From Acheta domesticus (lineage: Eukaryota; Arthropoda; Insecta; Orthoptera; Gryllidae): a stretch of 64,000 nucleotides of DNA. The position numbers were made by a program, and so were the translations under genes. Below are positions 10,545 to 21,943 of the stretch, in pieces; the first letter of the stretch is position 1, and each line of letters begins with the position of its first letter. Under the pieces are notes generated by a model that had not been told where the DNA came from, ran no database searches, and worked only from the letters and a program-made list of their open reading frames with translations. Where the stretch lies: positions 131,973,060 to 132,037,059 of the forward strand of contig JAHLJT010004567.1 of assembly GCA_031308135.1 (NCBI GenBank). Reading direction: 5' to 3'.

Positions 10545-11185
10545 ATCGAGTACACACGTTGACAGGATTATCACTATCACTTAAGTGGCTGCGAAGAAGA
10601 CGACCACTCCCTCCATGAGTGAATAAAATGGCTCCACATCTTTGGCTGGAAATTCTACATCGCATGTTTAGATTGACAGTTTCTATTTCTTCCGGTTAGT
10701 GCGGCAGAATTACCTCATACGGACCACTGACCGCGTGGAATCCTCCCTTCTTCATCCCCTTCCTTCTCCTATCCTTAAAGATAAACATTTTTTGGAGACT
10801 TCAGTGATAACTATGAGACACTGGCAAAAAAATTTGTGAGGCTTCTGACACATGTCATTTCAATACACCTGATACGGAAGTGTTGAGTAACTTTGTATAA
10901 ATTTCATCATTAGAAAGTGAAAACCATTTCTTAGAGTTTCCTCCTTGAAACGATATCAACTCAAAGCTAAAATAGGTACCTACAATCACCAAGTATAATA
11001 TACGTTACTACAAAGATATCGAAATAATTACTTATTCATATTAATAATTTTTTATTATTTTCAATGATTGAATTATTTTAAATAACGCACGCCATTTAGA
11101 GATTCAAAAACAAATTCTCTTATTGTTTCCACAGTACTTCCAAATATTTCAATCGTTAACTATAAAACAAAACTTTGTGTTCCAG
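10545..11185. other. AT-rich intronic sequence upstream of the first visible troponin C exon
   Basis: No ORF or repeat is recognised. The polypyrimidine tract and acceptor lie at its right end. By inference it belongs to an intron of troponin C, since the exon needs an upstream partner. Confidence 0.6.
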
Positions 11186-11302
11186 AGAACGGACGCCTCA
11201 ACTTTGACTCCTTCTGCCGTGTGGCCATCCACTTCCTGGACGAAGATGACGAGAGCCTCCAACGGGAGCTCAAGGACGCCTTCCGCCTTTACGACAAGGA
11301 GG
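11186..11302 (+). CDS. Troponin C exon: end of EF-hand II, linker and start of EF-hand III
   Basis: The acceptor is TTGTGTTCCAG, ending at 11185, and the exon opens with two bases that complete a codon begun upstream (xAG, probably Glu). It then reads 38 codons, AAC GGA CGC to AAG GAG, plus one base before the donor GTAAGT at 11303. It starts inside the loop of EF-hand II at about position 4 (N at 5, G at 6, F at 10, S at 12). It is GC-rich, with strong third-position G/C, against a very AT-rich intron, which supports it as coding. An acceptor two bases later, at AGAG, would break the phase-1 pattern. Confidence 0.93.
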
Positions 11303-14300
11303 GTAAGTCTTTATTTCTTTTTTATATCTTTTGTTTTATTTTCACATTTATTTATTATTTAACTTATCTATTTTATTTTTATTTATTTTTTGTTTTTGTT
11401 TTATACTTATTTTTAATTTAGAAAATGAATTATTGAAAGAAAATTATTTTGAAAAAGAACCTCTGTACTTGAATGCGCTCGAAGATCCACACGTCCAATA
11501 TCAAAGTATTTGAAATTATTTGAGTTGGCTAAACTCATCGGGTGCGTACAGGAGTGGGCAAAATGTCAATAGAGGCCCCATTATCCTTTGTAACAAAACA
11601 TTTTATTTCCGCAAATATGATAAATTCTTTGTTTTTCCCCATCAAAATGAGAATTAAGGGAATTTATAGACGACATTTGGGAAAGAGGCTTTCCAAATCG
11701 CACGGCAACCTGTAAATTGTCGAACATGAAATCAATTTTATTAATTGTAGCATTAAAATTATGATCCCGTTCTGCCTGTAGTATGTTTTATTTATGTCTC
11801 AGTAAAATATATCATGAAAAAATAAAAAGTTTAAAAGAACGGGGGGCTCAGAAATGAAGTTTCTCCCACTGTATTGTTTTAAACTGCGTACGCCTCTGTA
11901 TACACTTCAAAGAGTCCAACCTTTTGGACATAATATTAATTGGTATTGATATAATTAAATTTATGACTTGCTCAATGATCACGTAGGTAACAACACAGAA
12001 ATTGGGGATAACGTAGGCAGAAATAACTCATTTCGTAACTACAAATGCTGATTTACTCCTCTCATGGACGAATCTGGGTGTCCGTTATTTTCATGTAGAA
12101 AGCTCACTCATTTCAGTTAAAACTCTACTAAGCACACACTAAAAAATTTGAATTTCGTAACCACAAGACACCAGTGATGATAATATTCTATAAAAGACAG
12201 GGAATAAATTATCTTTGCGTTACTTATGTTTACAGGCAATGGATATATTCCTACTTCAAGCTTGCGTGAAATCCTGGCAGCATTGGACGACCAACTGTCA
12301 GCAGACCAGCTTGATGAAATGATTGCTGAAATTGACACTGATGGTTCAGGCACCGTCGACTTCGAAGGTACAACTAACTGTTAATTGTTGTTATAAGGTA
12401 CAGCTGATTGTTGAAACTGAAATATTTATAAATCGTAATTTCAAATCATTTCATGTACTTCATGTGTTCTCTGTACTAGGGTAGTTAAACAAATTGCAAC
12501 TTAGGTGTAGTTAAAGTTGTTAAGTATTCAAGCGAGTGGCTAAAATAAGAACGTGTTGAACAGCTGTAATTTTTTTCGAATAATGTTCCTAAAGTATGTT
12601 AGGTACTAGTGCAACGCAACCCCTGTTTAATCCGTGTATTTTCATTAGTTGCGGACATGTTAATATTGCGTTCTAGTGAACACATACGTTCCATAAAATG
12701 TGAACCATAGTTGAGGCCATAAAACGTGAATGTTTTGTTCTGAAACTCTCAGAAGCAGTAATGCATCATTAACTTTAATGGGGCATTTTCGCAATTTCGC
12801 GCTCTATTTCTTCAAATGACGGCCCGGGTGCCTCCTTCGTTTTGAGAGACGGAGTCGGGGGCAGGGGGCGGAAGGAACGAGATAGAATGAGGAAAGAGAA
12901 TCGTGCGCGAGTAGGGATGGTCAGAGAGCAAGAGGTTGAAAGAGAAAACAATATGGAGCGAGGAAAGCGGAGAGGACAGCGAAGCGCAGGGAGTGATATA
13001 GGAAAATGAAAAGCAGAAAGTGAAGAGCAGGGAGAGAAGAGCGATTAGTGAAGAGAAGGAAGTGAAAAGCGCAGAGTGAAGCGTGGGAAACAAAACGCAG
13101 AAAGTGAAGAGTGGGGAGTGAAGAATGGGGGAATGAATAAAGGGTAGTGAAGCCAGAGCAGGGAGTTGAAAGTGAGGACTGAAGAGCGGAAAGTGAAGAG
13201 CGGGAAGTAACAAGCGGAGGGTTGAAAGGAAATCATAAGGAGCAAGCAGCGAAGGGCGGAGAATGCAGGGCAGGAAGTAAAAAGCAGATAGTGAAGAGTG
13301 GGGGTGGAAAGGAAAAAAGTAAAGTGTAAGAAGTTAAGAGTGGTGATATCTTTTGTTTTATTTTCACATTTGTGAAAAGCGAAGGGGGAAGGGCGTAGAA
13401 TGCAGAGCGGGGAGTGAAAAGGTGAAAGTGAAGAGCAGGGAATGAAGACCGATGAGTGAAGGGCGGAGAATATGGGCAGGAAGTGAAAATCAGAGAGTGA
13501 AGAGCGAGAAATGCGAAGCAGGGAGCCCGGATTCGGGAATGTTTTGTGTTGCGGAGAGGGCGAAGTAGAATGTGTGGTGTGCGAATTGCAGGGCGGGGAT
13601 TGCGAGGCGGAGATTGGGGAGTAGGAAGGATAAGAAGGTCGAAGTGGGAAAGGGCGGGGTTGAGAGAACGCTGTGGGAAATGGCGAAACGGAATCTGCGG
13701 AGCGGGGGAGTGGGTATACGTTAGCGAGGATCGCGGAACAGGAGTAATCGAGCCAGCGCGAGGGATGAGAGATTGTCAGAAAACAGGGGTAAAGGCGGAG
13801 GGAACTGGAGCGAGGATAAGGGGCGGAAACGGAAGCAGGCAGTTACGCACCACTGCAGTTTCCTGAAGCATGCGTAGGTTATGTTTGTTTTAATCTGGTA
13901 CGCGATGTGGAGACATTCCTTCCATTCTACTTCGTTTATCGGCTAATTAGGATGAGCCCATAGTTAAATTTAAATGATGAATTTCAATGTTAATATATTT
14001 CGTCCTATGTTAAGTACTGATTTAATTCCCTTTGGAGAAGTGTAATAAAGGTAAGTGAGATTTGTGTGACCACCCTTATAAATTGTTCGAAATATTTATG
14101 AAAAATTTGGATCCGCCTGGTATTATCGAATCAATAGGAAAGTTAATTAAAAAAGTGATAGGAATAAAATGTCCAATAAATTTAGTGAATGTCTAATCTG
14201 GCTTTCAGAAATACTCTAAAAATACATTTTGGCCAACGGTAATGAATTTACATAGAATTAAGGGTGAAATAGTGCCTTAGACAAATTTACTCTATTAGAC

Positions 14301-14472
14301 GCCGAAAGCGACCTAAATCCACGCGCTGAAAACGATGGTTCAAATGTCTCCGTCTAGTTTCACGAGTCTCTTCACTAAATTTATCTTGCGCACTGCAGCA
14401 AACTACCCAAATCCGTAACTGAACCCGCCTGTTTGTTTTGCAGAGTTCATGGAGATGATGACCGGAGACTAA
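11186..14472 (+). CDS. Troponin C, 3' part of gene (three exons, 5' exons not found)
   Basis: Calcium sensor of the striated-muscle thin filament; Ca2+ binding to troponin C relieves troponin I inhibition of actomyosin. Seen: exons 11186-11302, 12236-12367 and 14444-14472 join in frame, all through phase-1 introns with GT donors and AG acceptors, and give about 92 residues ending FMEMMTGD then TAA. The order is the end of EF-hand II (NGRLNFDSF), a linker ([11 protein letters not shown]), EF-hand III ([17 protein letters not shown]) and EF-hand IV ([12 protein letters not shown]). Site IV has Asp, Asp, Ser and Glu at loop positions 1, 3, 5 and 12. Sites II and III have Ser at position 12, so both look degenerate. 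Insect troponin C is about 150 residues, so about 60 N-terminal residues are missing. From memory it is closest to the Drosophila TpnC25D class; no alignment was run. No frameshift or internal stop is seen, so the gene looks intact here. Confidence 0.93.
11303..12235 (+). other. Troponin C intron (933 bp, phase 1)
   Basis: The donor is GTAAGT and the acceptor TTATGTTTACAG. The intron is very AT-rich. Near its start, 11324-11349, is a T-rich 26-base segment that recurs exactly at 13346-13371 in the next intron. No ORF or recognisable repeat was seen in the rest. Confidence 0.9.
12236..12367 (+). CDS. Troponin C exon: EF-hands III-IV
   Basis: 132 bases: two bases finish a Gly codon, 43 codons follow, and one base precedes the donor GTACAA at 12368. 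It encodes [20 protein letters not shown], then the helix [12 protein letters not shown], then the site IV loop [11 protein letters not shown]. The last Glu of the loop is completed across the next intron. The segment is highly conserved in insect troponin C. The donor matches the consensus less well than GTAAGT does, but the frame leaves no good alternative. Confidence 0.94.
12368..14443 (+). other. Troponin C last intron (2,076 bp, phase 1)
   Basis: The acceptor TGTTTGTTTTGCAG ends at 14443. The middle of the intron, about 12830-13870, is a purine-rich degenerate tandem array; the two ends are AT-rich unique-looking sequence. ORFs across the array on both strands are products of its composition. 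Confidence 0.9.
12830..13870 (+). repeat. Purine-rich degenerate tandem array in troponin C intron
   Basis: Units built from words such as GTGAAGAGCGGGGAG and GGAAGTGAA recur every 20-40 bases for about 1 kb, with strong A+G on the + strand. From about 13540 the array becomes more G-rich and less regular. A T-rich interruption at 13346-13371 breaks the purine bias. No protein family is seen in the 133-codon minus-strand or 106-codon plus-strand ORFs. Confidence 0.7.
14444..14472 (+). CDS. Troponin C terminal coding exon
   Basis: AG completes the site IV Glu, then TTC ATG GAG ATG ATG ACC GGA GAC TAA gives FMEMMTGD and the stop. The EFMEMMTG tail is the usual end of insect troponin C, so nothing is missing at the C-terminus. 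Confidence 0.95.
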
Positions 14473-15205
14473 GTTAACCTCCTGACGCCGCCGCCGCAAG
14501 GGACCGCCACCAGCGCTCCACTCTGGTCAGCAGCAGCATTACCACCACCATCACCACCACCAACACGTCTTCACCACGGCGGCGGTTGCAGCAACGCGCT
14601 CTGGTGGCTGGCGGGCAACGTAGACTGTTTCGGGACCCGCGTTTTAAGTTATTTCACCTCGCATTTAACACCACTGCATTTTACTGTACTGTGGTTAGCG
14701 TTAAATCGCGCTGTTTAGTATACGTTTGCGTTATTGTTTCGAAACAAGATATCACTGGTCGCTTACTTTACTCACATTCACACACAGACATGCAGCAACG
14801 CTGAGCACGTGTCACACCCTACACATTAACTCGTGAATTAAACGCACAGGAAACACATACTACACGCATGTGTCACCGCCACACTTTCACACTGACACAC
14901 AGCACACTAGAGCAGGCAGGTGGCACAGTTACATACAAGCACACATTTACGCCAACATGCATGCCGCGGGAGACACACTATCATATCACGCGCACCCACT
15001 CAACCACACACACACACACACATGTAGAAACGTGCTCACCCGTCCTTGCATGGGCAACGTGGCGCCCCGTGAAGTGGGATGGAGGAGAGAGAGGTGGCGC
15101 AGATAAGAGCAGATTTATGTGACAGCGTTGATGTTCAAAAGAGATACCGCGCCGCCGCGACCAAGTCAAAAGAACAATAAAGAACAGCTCTGTGTATCCC
15201 CCGGG
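14473..15205 (+). other. Probable troponin C 3' UTR
   Basis: It follows the TAA directly. It begins with CAGCAGCAG and CACCAC repeats, then becomes CA-rich with a CACACA run near 15010. The first good AATAAA is at 15176-15181, followed within about 20 bases by a GT-containing stretch, which suits cleavage near 15200. This would make a UTR of about 730 bases. The exact end is inferred and needs transcript data. The short ORFs here are compositional. Confidence 0.65.
15176..15181 (+). terminator. Candidate poly(A) signal AATAAA for troponin C
   Basis: Canonical hexamer about 700 bases past the stop, with a GT-containing stretch just downstream. An ATTAAA variant at about 14837 is an earlier alternative. 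Confidence 0.55.
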
Positions 15206-17380
15206 AGTCTTTCGCGTAGGTGGGTGTGGAAGCCTGCCTACGCGTTGAACAGCGTGCCACTGAGTAGAGGATCTGGGATTTACGCTCCCTTGAGGTCATA
15301 ACAGTTGTAGCATAAATTGGCCGTATGTGAATTCAAAATACATTCACGATTGTAAAGTGAGGACTGCTTATCTCGTAATTTGTCGAGAGTCAAACGCCAT
15401 AATGTCAGATATGAGAAAATGTGTTCTCTTACAAATGAGTGGTTTTGGGCAGTAACAGCATAATCAACACTGGCCACAGGAAGCTTCCACTGTTTGTGTG
15501 TCACATCTCCTACCCTACGCCCTTCACATATATGAACAAGTCACTTTTACAAAATCGAGATACGAACTTTTGCGAATATAGGTGTCTTCCTGAGACTGGT
15601 AAGTCTTTCTTTGGCTTATTCTCTTACTTCCTCAAGCCCTTTATACATGTCATACGCCGTGTTTATATTGGAGTCCAATCACCTGCGCCGGCTGGTTAGC
15701 GAGATAAATGGTATTCGTCGTAAAGGAATGTATGTAGTTACATTTTTGCACATATGATCTCTGTGATAGTTTTCCGCGCGATTGATACTGTAGTGTCTTA
15801 TTACAATCTTGGTAGTTCAGTATAAAATATATTCTATTTACACGATAGAGGCTGAGAAAGTTTTCGAAAATAATTTGTTTCTCAGGACTGGCATTTTGAC
15901 GCAAAATAGAAATAAACAAAGAATTAAATCCCATTAGATCCTCTGCTACGCGCACATGCTCTAATTATTCTGAATAAATTTTCACATTATCCTAATTTCA
16001 AAACCTTATCCTCAAAAATCCATTACACAATTATATATTTTAAAATACGTTTTATTCAAGTTCTCAAATACTTTTTTTCTTGAAACATTAACATAAAATA
16101 TTGACCAGAGTATTAACTCATATTTCTTCTAAAATTTGTTCAACATTTTATACACCATGTAATTTACAACATGGATATCACTTGCTGGACAGAGAGAAAA
16201 ACAGCTGTATCAGAATTGAAGTTGGAAACAGAACAAATCAGAACTTACATGAAGGAAGTACAGATACATTTGAAAGTATTCCGGTTGAATTTTCTTTCTC
16301 GTTTTTGAAATAGGGCGTTGTAGTATAGTTATTAAATGAAACTAAATTAATATTTTATTACAATGTAAACAGACACAACAAAGTATTACCATACTTAAAT
16401 GAATTTCGAGAACAAAACTGCAATGCAAGAAACGCATTTGGAATGTGAGAAATACGTCTACATAATTTAAGCAGATATGCTTTATTACTAAAAAATAGAC
16501 AAAGAACATATGTAAAAGTAATAACATATGTAATTCCCATATATACCAATACAAAAAATGTTTTAATAAAAACAACATTGAATATAGCAGACTTGCGGTT
16601 TATGAAGATTGGGTTTATAAGTTTGAAACAGAAGATATAGTGGAATTATCATTTATGCAGGTAAGTAACTTTCATTATGGAATTAACGGTGAAATATCGC
16701 ATGCTTATCGTAGAAAACGAAGAATGTTATTCTGAACTAAGAGAAATATTACTTTCAAAAATACACGCTTCATCGAACGTACTATTCGTACTGGAAAGTA
16801 AACACTTGAAGACATTTACTAGATTCATAAGAATCACAATTTTACTTGAAATAATAATGAAGTCACTATATAAACAAGGAAATAAAATCACATTTAGTGC
16901 GGTACTGCCACAAGTGTAGCATTAATTCGTTTCTAGGGAATGAATAAGAGATGATGTATTAACGCGAAATATATAGCCGTTATACATTGTATCTCTCGCG
17001 TAGTGTAGCAATTGTTGTCATTTATATTCAGAAAAACTAATTAGAGAGTTCCACTTTCTTACACAGTTGCCTATTCATGAAAATCAATTTCGAAGGGGCG
17101 AGAATGATTTAAAGTTGTATTTCAACAATTCTGCCCTTTGCAAGGTATCCTCAATAAATACGTACTAGCCGCAGAAGCTCCATTGAGATAGTCACGACGA
17201 AAACGTATCAAATGTCGTGTCCCTACAGGCTCACATAATATTGGTAATTGCGCGTGTATATTACAATGCAATTGTATTCATAGTAAGCTCTCCACAGTCG
17301 CAAATTTCGGGTACACAAATTTATGACACATAAAATCGTTGTAAAAATGAAATTCAAGTTTTTCATCATTTGTGAAATAA
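15206..17380. other. AT-rich intergenic segment, no gene recognised
   Basis: ORFs of 60-101 codons (for example 15650-15955 on the minus strand) show no motif. No RNA gene or repeat family identified. Confidence 0.5.
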
Positions 17381-17384
17381 AACG

Positions 17385-17438
17385 AAGAATGAAACCAAAA
17401 CTAAGAATGAAACCAAAACTAAGAATGAAAGCAAACTA
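17385..17438 (+). repeat. 18-bp tandem repeat, three copies
   Basis: The unit AAGAATGAAACCAAAACT starts at 17385, 17403 and 17421, with period exactly 18; the last copy has one or two changes. Confidence 0.85.
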
Positions 17439-17559
17439 GAAAACTTGTTTTGTCCGACCTCTACATTGAAATCCTTCCTTTCTGCCTAAAGCAATTGGAT
17501 ATTACGTCAAATATACCTGCCAGTCAAAAAATTATTCTGGCAACAGCATTTACGCCCTT

Positions 17560-17960
17560 CCATTGCTCCGATCCCGCTCCACGCCGCCTGCCACTGAGAA
17601 CTCTCCTTGGCGACACCTCAGCGACCACAAATTCCCTCGACCCTCTTCCGGTAGCGCTGACCTCTCCGCCGAGACCACTCCGCCGCAGCTTCCGGCTCCA
17701 CCGCCACCGCCACCGCCACCGCCACCGCCGCCACCGCCATCGCCCCAGCCGCCACAACCTTTCACCCGGTTGCAATGCCTCCGTCGCCCCCAGTCTCCAA
17801 GTGCGAGAACACGGTAAGCGTTTTAGCGGCGGCGCGCCGGCGGGCGGCGGGCGACACAGCCGGGCGTCGCCAGAGGGCGTGTCGCACGCGGGCGAGTCTC
17901 TGCGCAGGTGAACGACAGCTGGGCGATCGAGGAAATCCAAATCCCCGTCCCCCTCGAATT
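17560..17960. repeat. GC island with (CCGCCA)n tract
   Basis: The core at about 17697-17745 is a near-perfect CCGCCACCG run. Less repetitive CpG-rich sequence follows, with GCCAGAGGGCGT at 17869-17880 (CTCF-like core). ORFs on both strands are repeat readings (poly-Pro, poly-Gly). Confidence 0.6.
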
Positions 17961-18065
17961 CATTGTTGAACTTCGAGTTCGACCGTAGTTAGATCCGTAA
18001 AATGTGAGGTTGTAACCCAAAGTAATATGCTGCTTAATGTGCTCCAACTAAAGAATGACCAGCTA

Positions 18066-18560
18066 TAGTGGCTCAAGGCATCAGTGGATGTCTTTGCAGT
18101 GCCCCTGACTAGGAGGTCCTAGTGTTCGATTGTCGACGTTGGAGGAATTTTTGACATTAGCTACATATATAGGTGGAATTCAACCACTGGGTGCTCTGAG
18201 CGGCAGTTTTTCTTTGTTTTTCATATCAATACCAGCTAAACGCCGGAGCATTACTCGACCCAACGGGCCACGGACAACGCGCCATTCAACCTTATTCTAT
18301 ACTCACCCCTTCCACACACCCGCCCTTACACACAACCTCAACCTTTACTTTTTCAACTAATTGGAAATGACTTAGACTTAGTTACATGCACTATATTCCA
18401 CTCATATTCAGGAGACCAGTCGGGTGCATTACCCGGCTGGGGCGATGCACCGCTGTAATACGACATTACTTGATTGGGGAAAACCCCGCTAGCCGATATG
18501 TACATCGGCGTCCCGGAATCTCCGTCCATGGGGAAAAATCCAACCAACGAAGGGATCATG
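18066..18560 (+). mobile_element. tRNA-derived SINE, family A, copy 3
   Basis: The A-box-like GTGGCTCAAGGCATCAG starts at about 18068, followed by CAGTGCCCCTGACTAGGAGG and a B box decayed to GTGTTCGATTGTC. The body then has GGTGGAATTCA, GTGCTCTGAGCGG, AGGAGACCAGTCGGG and CCGGCTGGGGCGATGCACC, matching the other copies in order. Confidence 0.75.
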
Positions 18561-18589
18561 AACTTAACTGTCGCATACCTAAGCCATTC

Positions 18590-18655
18590 AGTTACCCAGA
18601 GCACATCAATGAGGTGTTCTGGGTACGTCAACATCAACGTCGGTACCCAGAATAA
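18590..18655 (+). repeat. Short inverted/direct repeat (TACCCAGA)
   Basis: TACCCAGAGCAC and GTGTTCTGGGTA form a small hairpin, and TACCCAGAATAAAG follows directly. It may be the degraded tail of the SINE just upstream. Confidence 0.45.
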
Positions 18656-18659
18656 AGTA

Positions 18660-20270
18660 CATTGTGAAACATTTTATTTATATAATAACTAACGGATACA
18701 GGTGTATACCAATATATTACAATCATTTTCTGCAAGTTTTTGCAGAATTGTTTTGCTAAACATTCGATAAGCATTGGAAAACGAAACTGTCAATTAGGGT
18801 AGAAAAATTCTAATAATGAAGATCGTAAACAATGACACAATAAATCCTTAATTAAACAAAGAAAGCAGAACAAAAACGTATGCTGGGATCATCAGCTACC
18901 CACCCATTCGTGTTACTGCTAAAGTTACCTGGCGATCTTCTAATGACCTATGTACTTCTTAAAACTGCCAAAGATCTTCTCTGTTTGGATTTTTGGAGAA
19001 TAGTAAGTTAAAAACTGAATGAAATAAACGCGTGACAAGTTATCATGATGTAGTGGAAAAGAAGATAACCGAGTTTTAGTTTAAAATTATTCTTTCGGAG
19101 TGGGTTGAGAAAGATACTCAACTTGATTTGGACGGAAACGGCTGTATTTATCTGTAGAAACAGGAATAGCCAATACTTCGAAACAGATAAAAATATTTTT
19201 AATTATTCTGTATGTTTGGATGCAACTTTTGTTGTCAGTAATATCAGTAATAATTCTAGCGGACGCATGGAACTGGTGCCAAACGTAAAATGATATCAAA
19301 TTGCAAACTAGTAATAGAGAAAACTTGTAAAAACAACATATAAAACGTTAAATTACTTTAAACAAAAATTAAATCACAATTTTTTATACTGCGCAGCACG
19401 AAGAAAGTACGTTGAAATATTTTTTTTAGAAAATTTTAGTTACCAAGAGCATCTTCCTATTATTCAACTCACACTCATTGACATCTTAGCTAGCATATTT
19501 TCACTAATATTTCAAGGACACAATCAAACAAAATATCGTTTCATTTGAAAATATATTAGCTAATGTTTTCTTCTATTCCGTTGCCAAATATTTATACAAG
19601 ACGTTACGGCCAGAATATGCACGAAATATTCTCAGAGTATTGGTTTAAATAATACACCAAACATTTTTCAATTAAGATTATTGATTAGTGATATATATAA
19701 TACGGAAAATTCTCTTAACAGCGTGAAATTAAGTACTTAAATTCTCTCCTGCATTAAAATGCTGGTCCTAATTCAGAAATTATTAAAACAAATTATTATT
19801 AATCCAATAAACTAAAAATGTGCAAAATTGGTTCATTTGAATAAGAAATGTTAGATTTATTTTCATCACAAAACAATAAGAACTGTGTGTCGTAAGTGGA
19901 GAAGGATAGTGTTGGCACGTTATCTTGAGATCCAGAATAACTTTTCCAACCTTTTATCACACACAGCTGAATGATGAATGCAAGTACCAACAAAGTAAGG
20001 ATTGAAACATTTACAAATTATACATTTTCTTTTAAAACTAATAGAAAACTTACTTGTATGAGTAAATTAATTAAATATTCGACTTTATACTTCAAATTTG
20101 GTTCAAAAACATTCAACGAATATTAAGAGACACGCTCCTTGAAATCATTGTAAATAAATAAGGTAATAGGGAAAAAGCAAGTCACGTGCTCATGGAAAGG
20201 ATGATAGAGTTGAATACGCAACGGATCAAACGAAATTTATGTTTAACTAGTGATGAATATAATTAAGTAC
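18660..20270. other. AT-rich segment, nothing recognised
   Basis: ORFs up to 70 codons only; no repeat family or RNA seen. Confidence 0.5.
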
Positions 20271-20323
20271 AATTGTAATTGGACAAACTATTACTAAACA
20301 GTACGACTATTATACGACTGTAT

Positions 20324-20666
20324 TCAATTTGTTGCCCACGGCAGCAACAAAATGCAGTCAACTTCTCGCTGCTCAAACACTATGTTGCCATCAAAATTCG
20401 CAAAGCAGCAGAACATAAAACGCCAGATATACGACGCCTCGCTGCAAGCAACTGTGCCATCCCCTCTGAAACCCTTGAGATGGCCCTTCGGCTCCAGCGC
20501 GTTCGATACGCTCTTGTACTCCCCGATGGGCGCTCCCTTTACGATTTTGCCAAGGGCAAGCATAAAGGCATTCAGTACCCGCAGGAGAACGATCAACCAC
20601 TTCGGCAATAGTATCATCCCCGTTTTATACAGTCTGTTGGAATCTTACAACGTATTAAACGATTGA
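20324..20666. other. ORF island of undecided strand
   Basis: Against an AT-rich background, about 20380-20610 is near 50% GC and open in several frames: 110 codons on + (20279-20611), 104 on + (20352-20666) and 97 on - (20324-20617). The minus frame begins with a hydrophobic stretch (LIVLLRVLNAFMLAL). One plus frame looks soluble (RKAAEHKTPDIRRLAA, LQRVRYALVLPDGRSLYDF). No family is recognised for any of them. It could be one exon, a decayed coding copy or chance. Confidence 0.25.
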
Positions 20667-20669
20667 ACT

Positions 20670-21530
20670 CAAATAGTGTTTATGATACACTATTGATTTC
20701 TCATGATTTTAGTATTTAGTACGTAAATGATTACTGTCTCTACGAATAAATTCCAAATTTATATTGAATTAATTGCGAAGGTTGACGGTGTTTGAAATGC
20801 ATAAGTACTTTATTGTGTTTCATAGCTTAAAGGAAAAATATTTAATTTGAAATCCAAGTATCTATGAACTTTATCACTATGAACTTTTAAAATTATTTCT
20901 CAAAATTTTCATTGTTGTATCTTGTTATTCATAAGATGATTACAAATTAACTGACGTAAGTGAATGAAATACAATATTTCGAAAACCTTTTTCTAGTTTC
21001 CTGAAGATATACTTCCGAAGTATTCATTTTCGTGCGCCCCTTCAGTATATAATTCAGATTATATTATAAAATCTGTGCACTATTCCGATTAGTGCAAGAG
21101 TCTTTCTAAAGGATGGGTCAAACGAATTGGTCAAACACCAATCACCAGTCCATCAAAATGGTAGTGAGATATGTAGGCTAGATCAGCCCTAGACTCCTTG
21201 TTCATGATTCTACTTACGCATCGACGTGAATTTGAGATTATTTCCAAAGTGTGCATTTGAATTTCTATTTGTGTTCTTTTAATACGTGCCAATGTATATG
21301 CATAACACGTCCCTTATCTCACTTCCCAATATTATTTAATAATATTATCAGTTCAAAAATTGAAATTTGAGTTGAAAATTGGATTGAGTTTTTACAATAT
21401 TAAACGTTATTAGAAAATCATTTTAATTCGGTCTTGATCTGTAAGGCTGAATATGAATGATTCTCCTTCCTGAAAAATGTGTTTTTTTGGAGATACGTCA
21501 CATTGATTCAATTATTCGAAGGAAAAGCAA
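20670..21530. other. AT-rich segment, nothing recognised
   Basis: No supported ORF or repeat. Confidence 0.5.
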
Positions 21531-21539
21531 GAAGAGACT

Positions 21540-21943
21540 GATCGGAGCAGCGAGCCTCTTCCAGGCGAAGTCGCGGTTCCAGGTATCGATATCCACCACC
21601 GCCGTGCAGGTAGGCAGAGGCTGTGCCGGCAGAACCCAAGCGCGGGCGGGGGGTGGGGCGGCGGGGAGGGGGTCAGAGGCGGAGGCGACGCCAAGTGCTT
21701 GCTCAGACGCAGGTGAGCGCCGCGGGGGCGTGCGATGAAGACGCCTCCGCCGCCGTCGGCGCGCTCGCTGCTGCTGCTGCTGGGCGTCGCGCGAGTCAAT
21801 ATTTGCGCCAACTTCCGACGATGGCGCCGAGGACGGGGCGGCAGGGCCGCGAGGCGAAGGAACGATGGCAGAGGGCGGAACGGGTCGGTGGCGTTGGTGG
21901 CGGGTGAAAGGAATGGAACAGGGATTGCTGTTTTGGGGTGGTG
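21540..21943 (+). repeat. G-rich island, left part
   Basis: GGCGG, GGGGTGG and CCGCC words; ORFs of 70-144 codons are compositional. It stops abruptly at 21943, where the AT-rich TIR element begins. Similar G-rich sequence resumes at 23694. Confidence 0.6.

Noticed and set aside
10252..10665. ORFs of 79-131 codons in SINE copy 2
   Set aside because: Not conserved in the other three family A copies.
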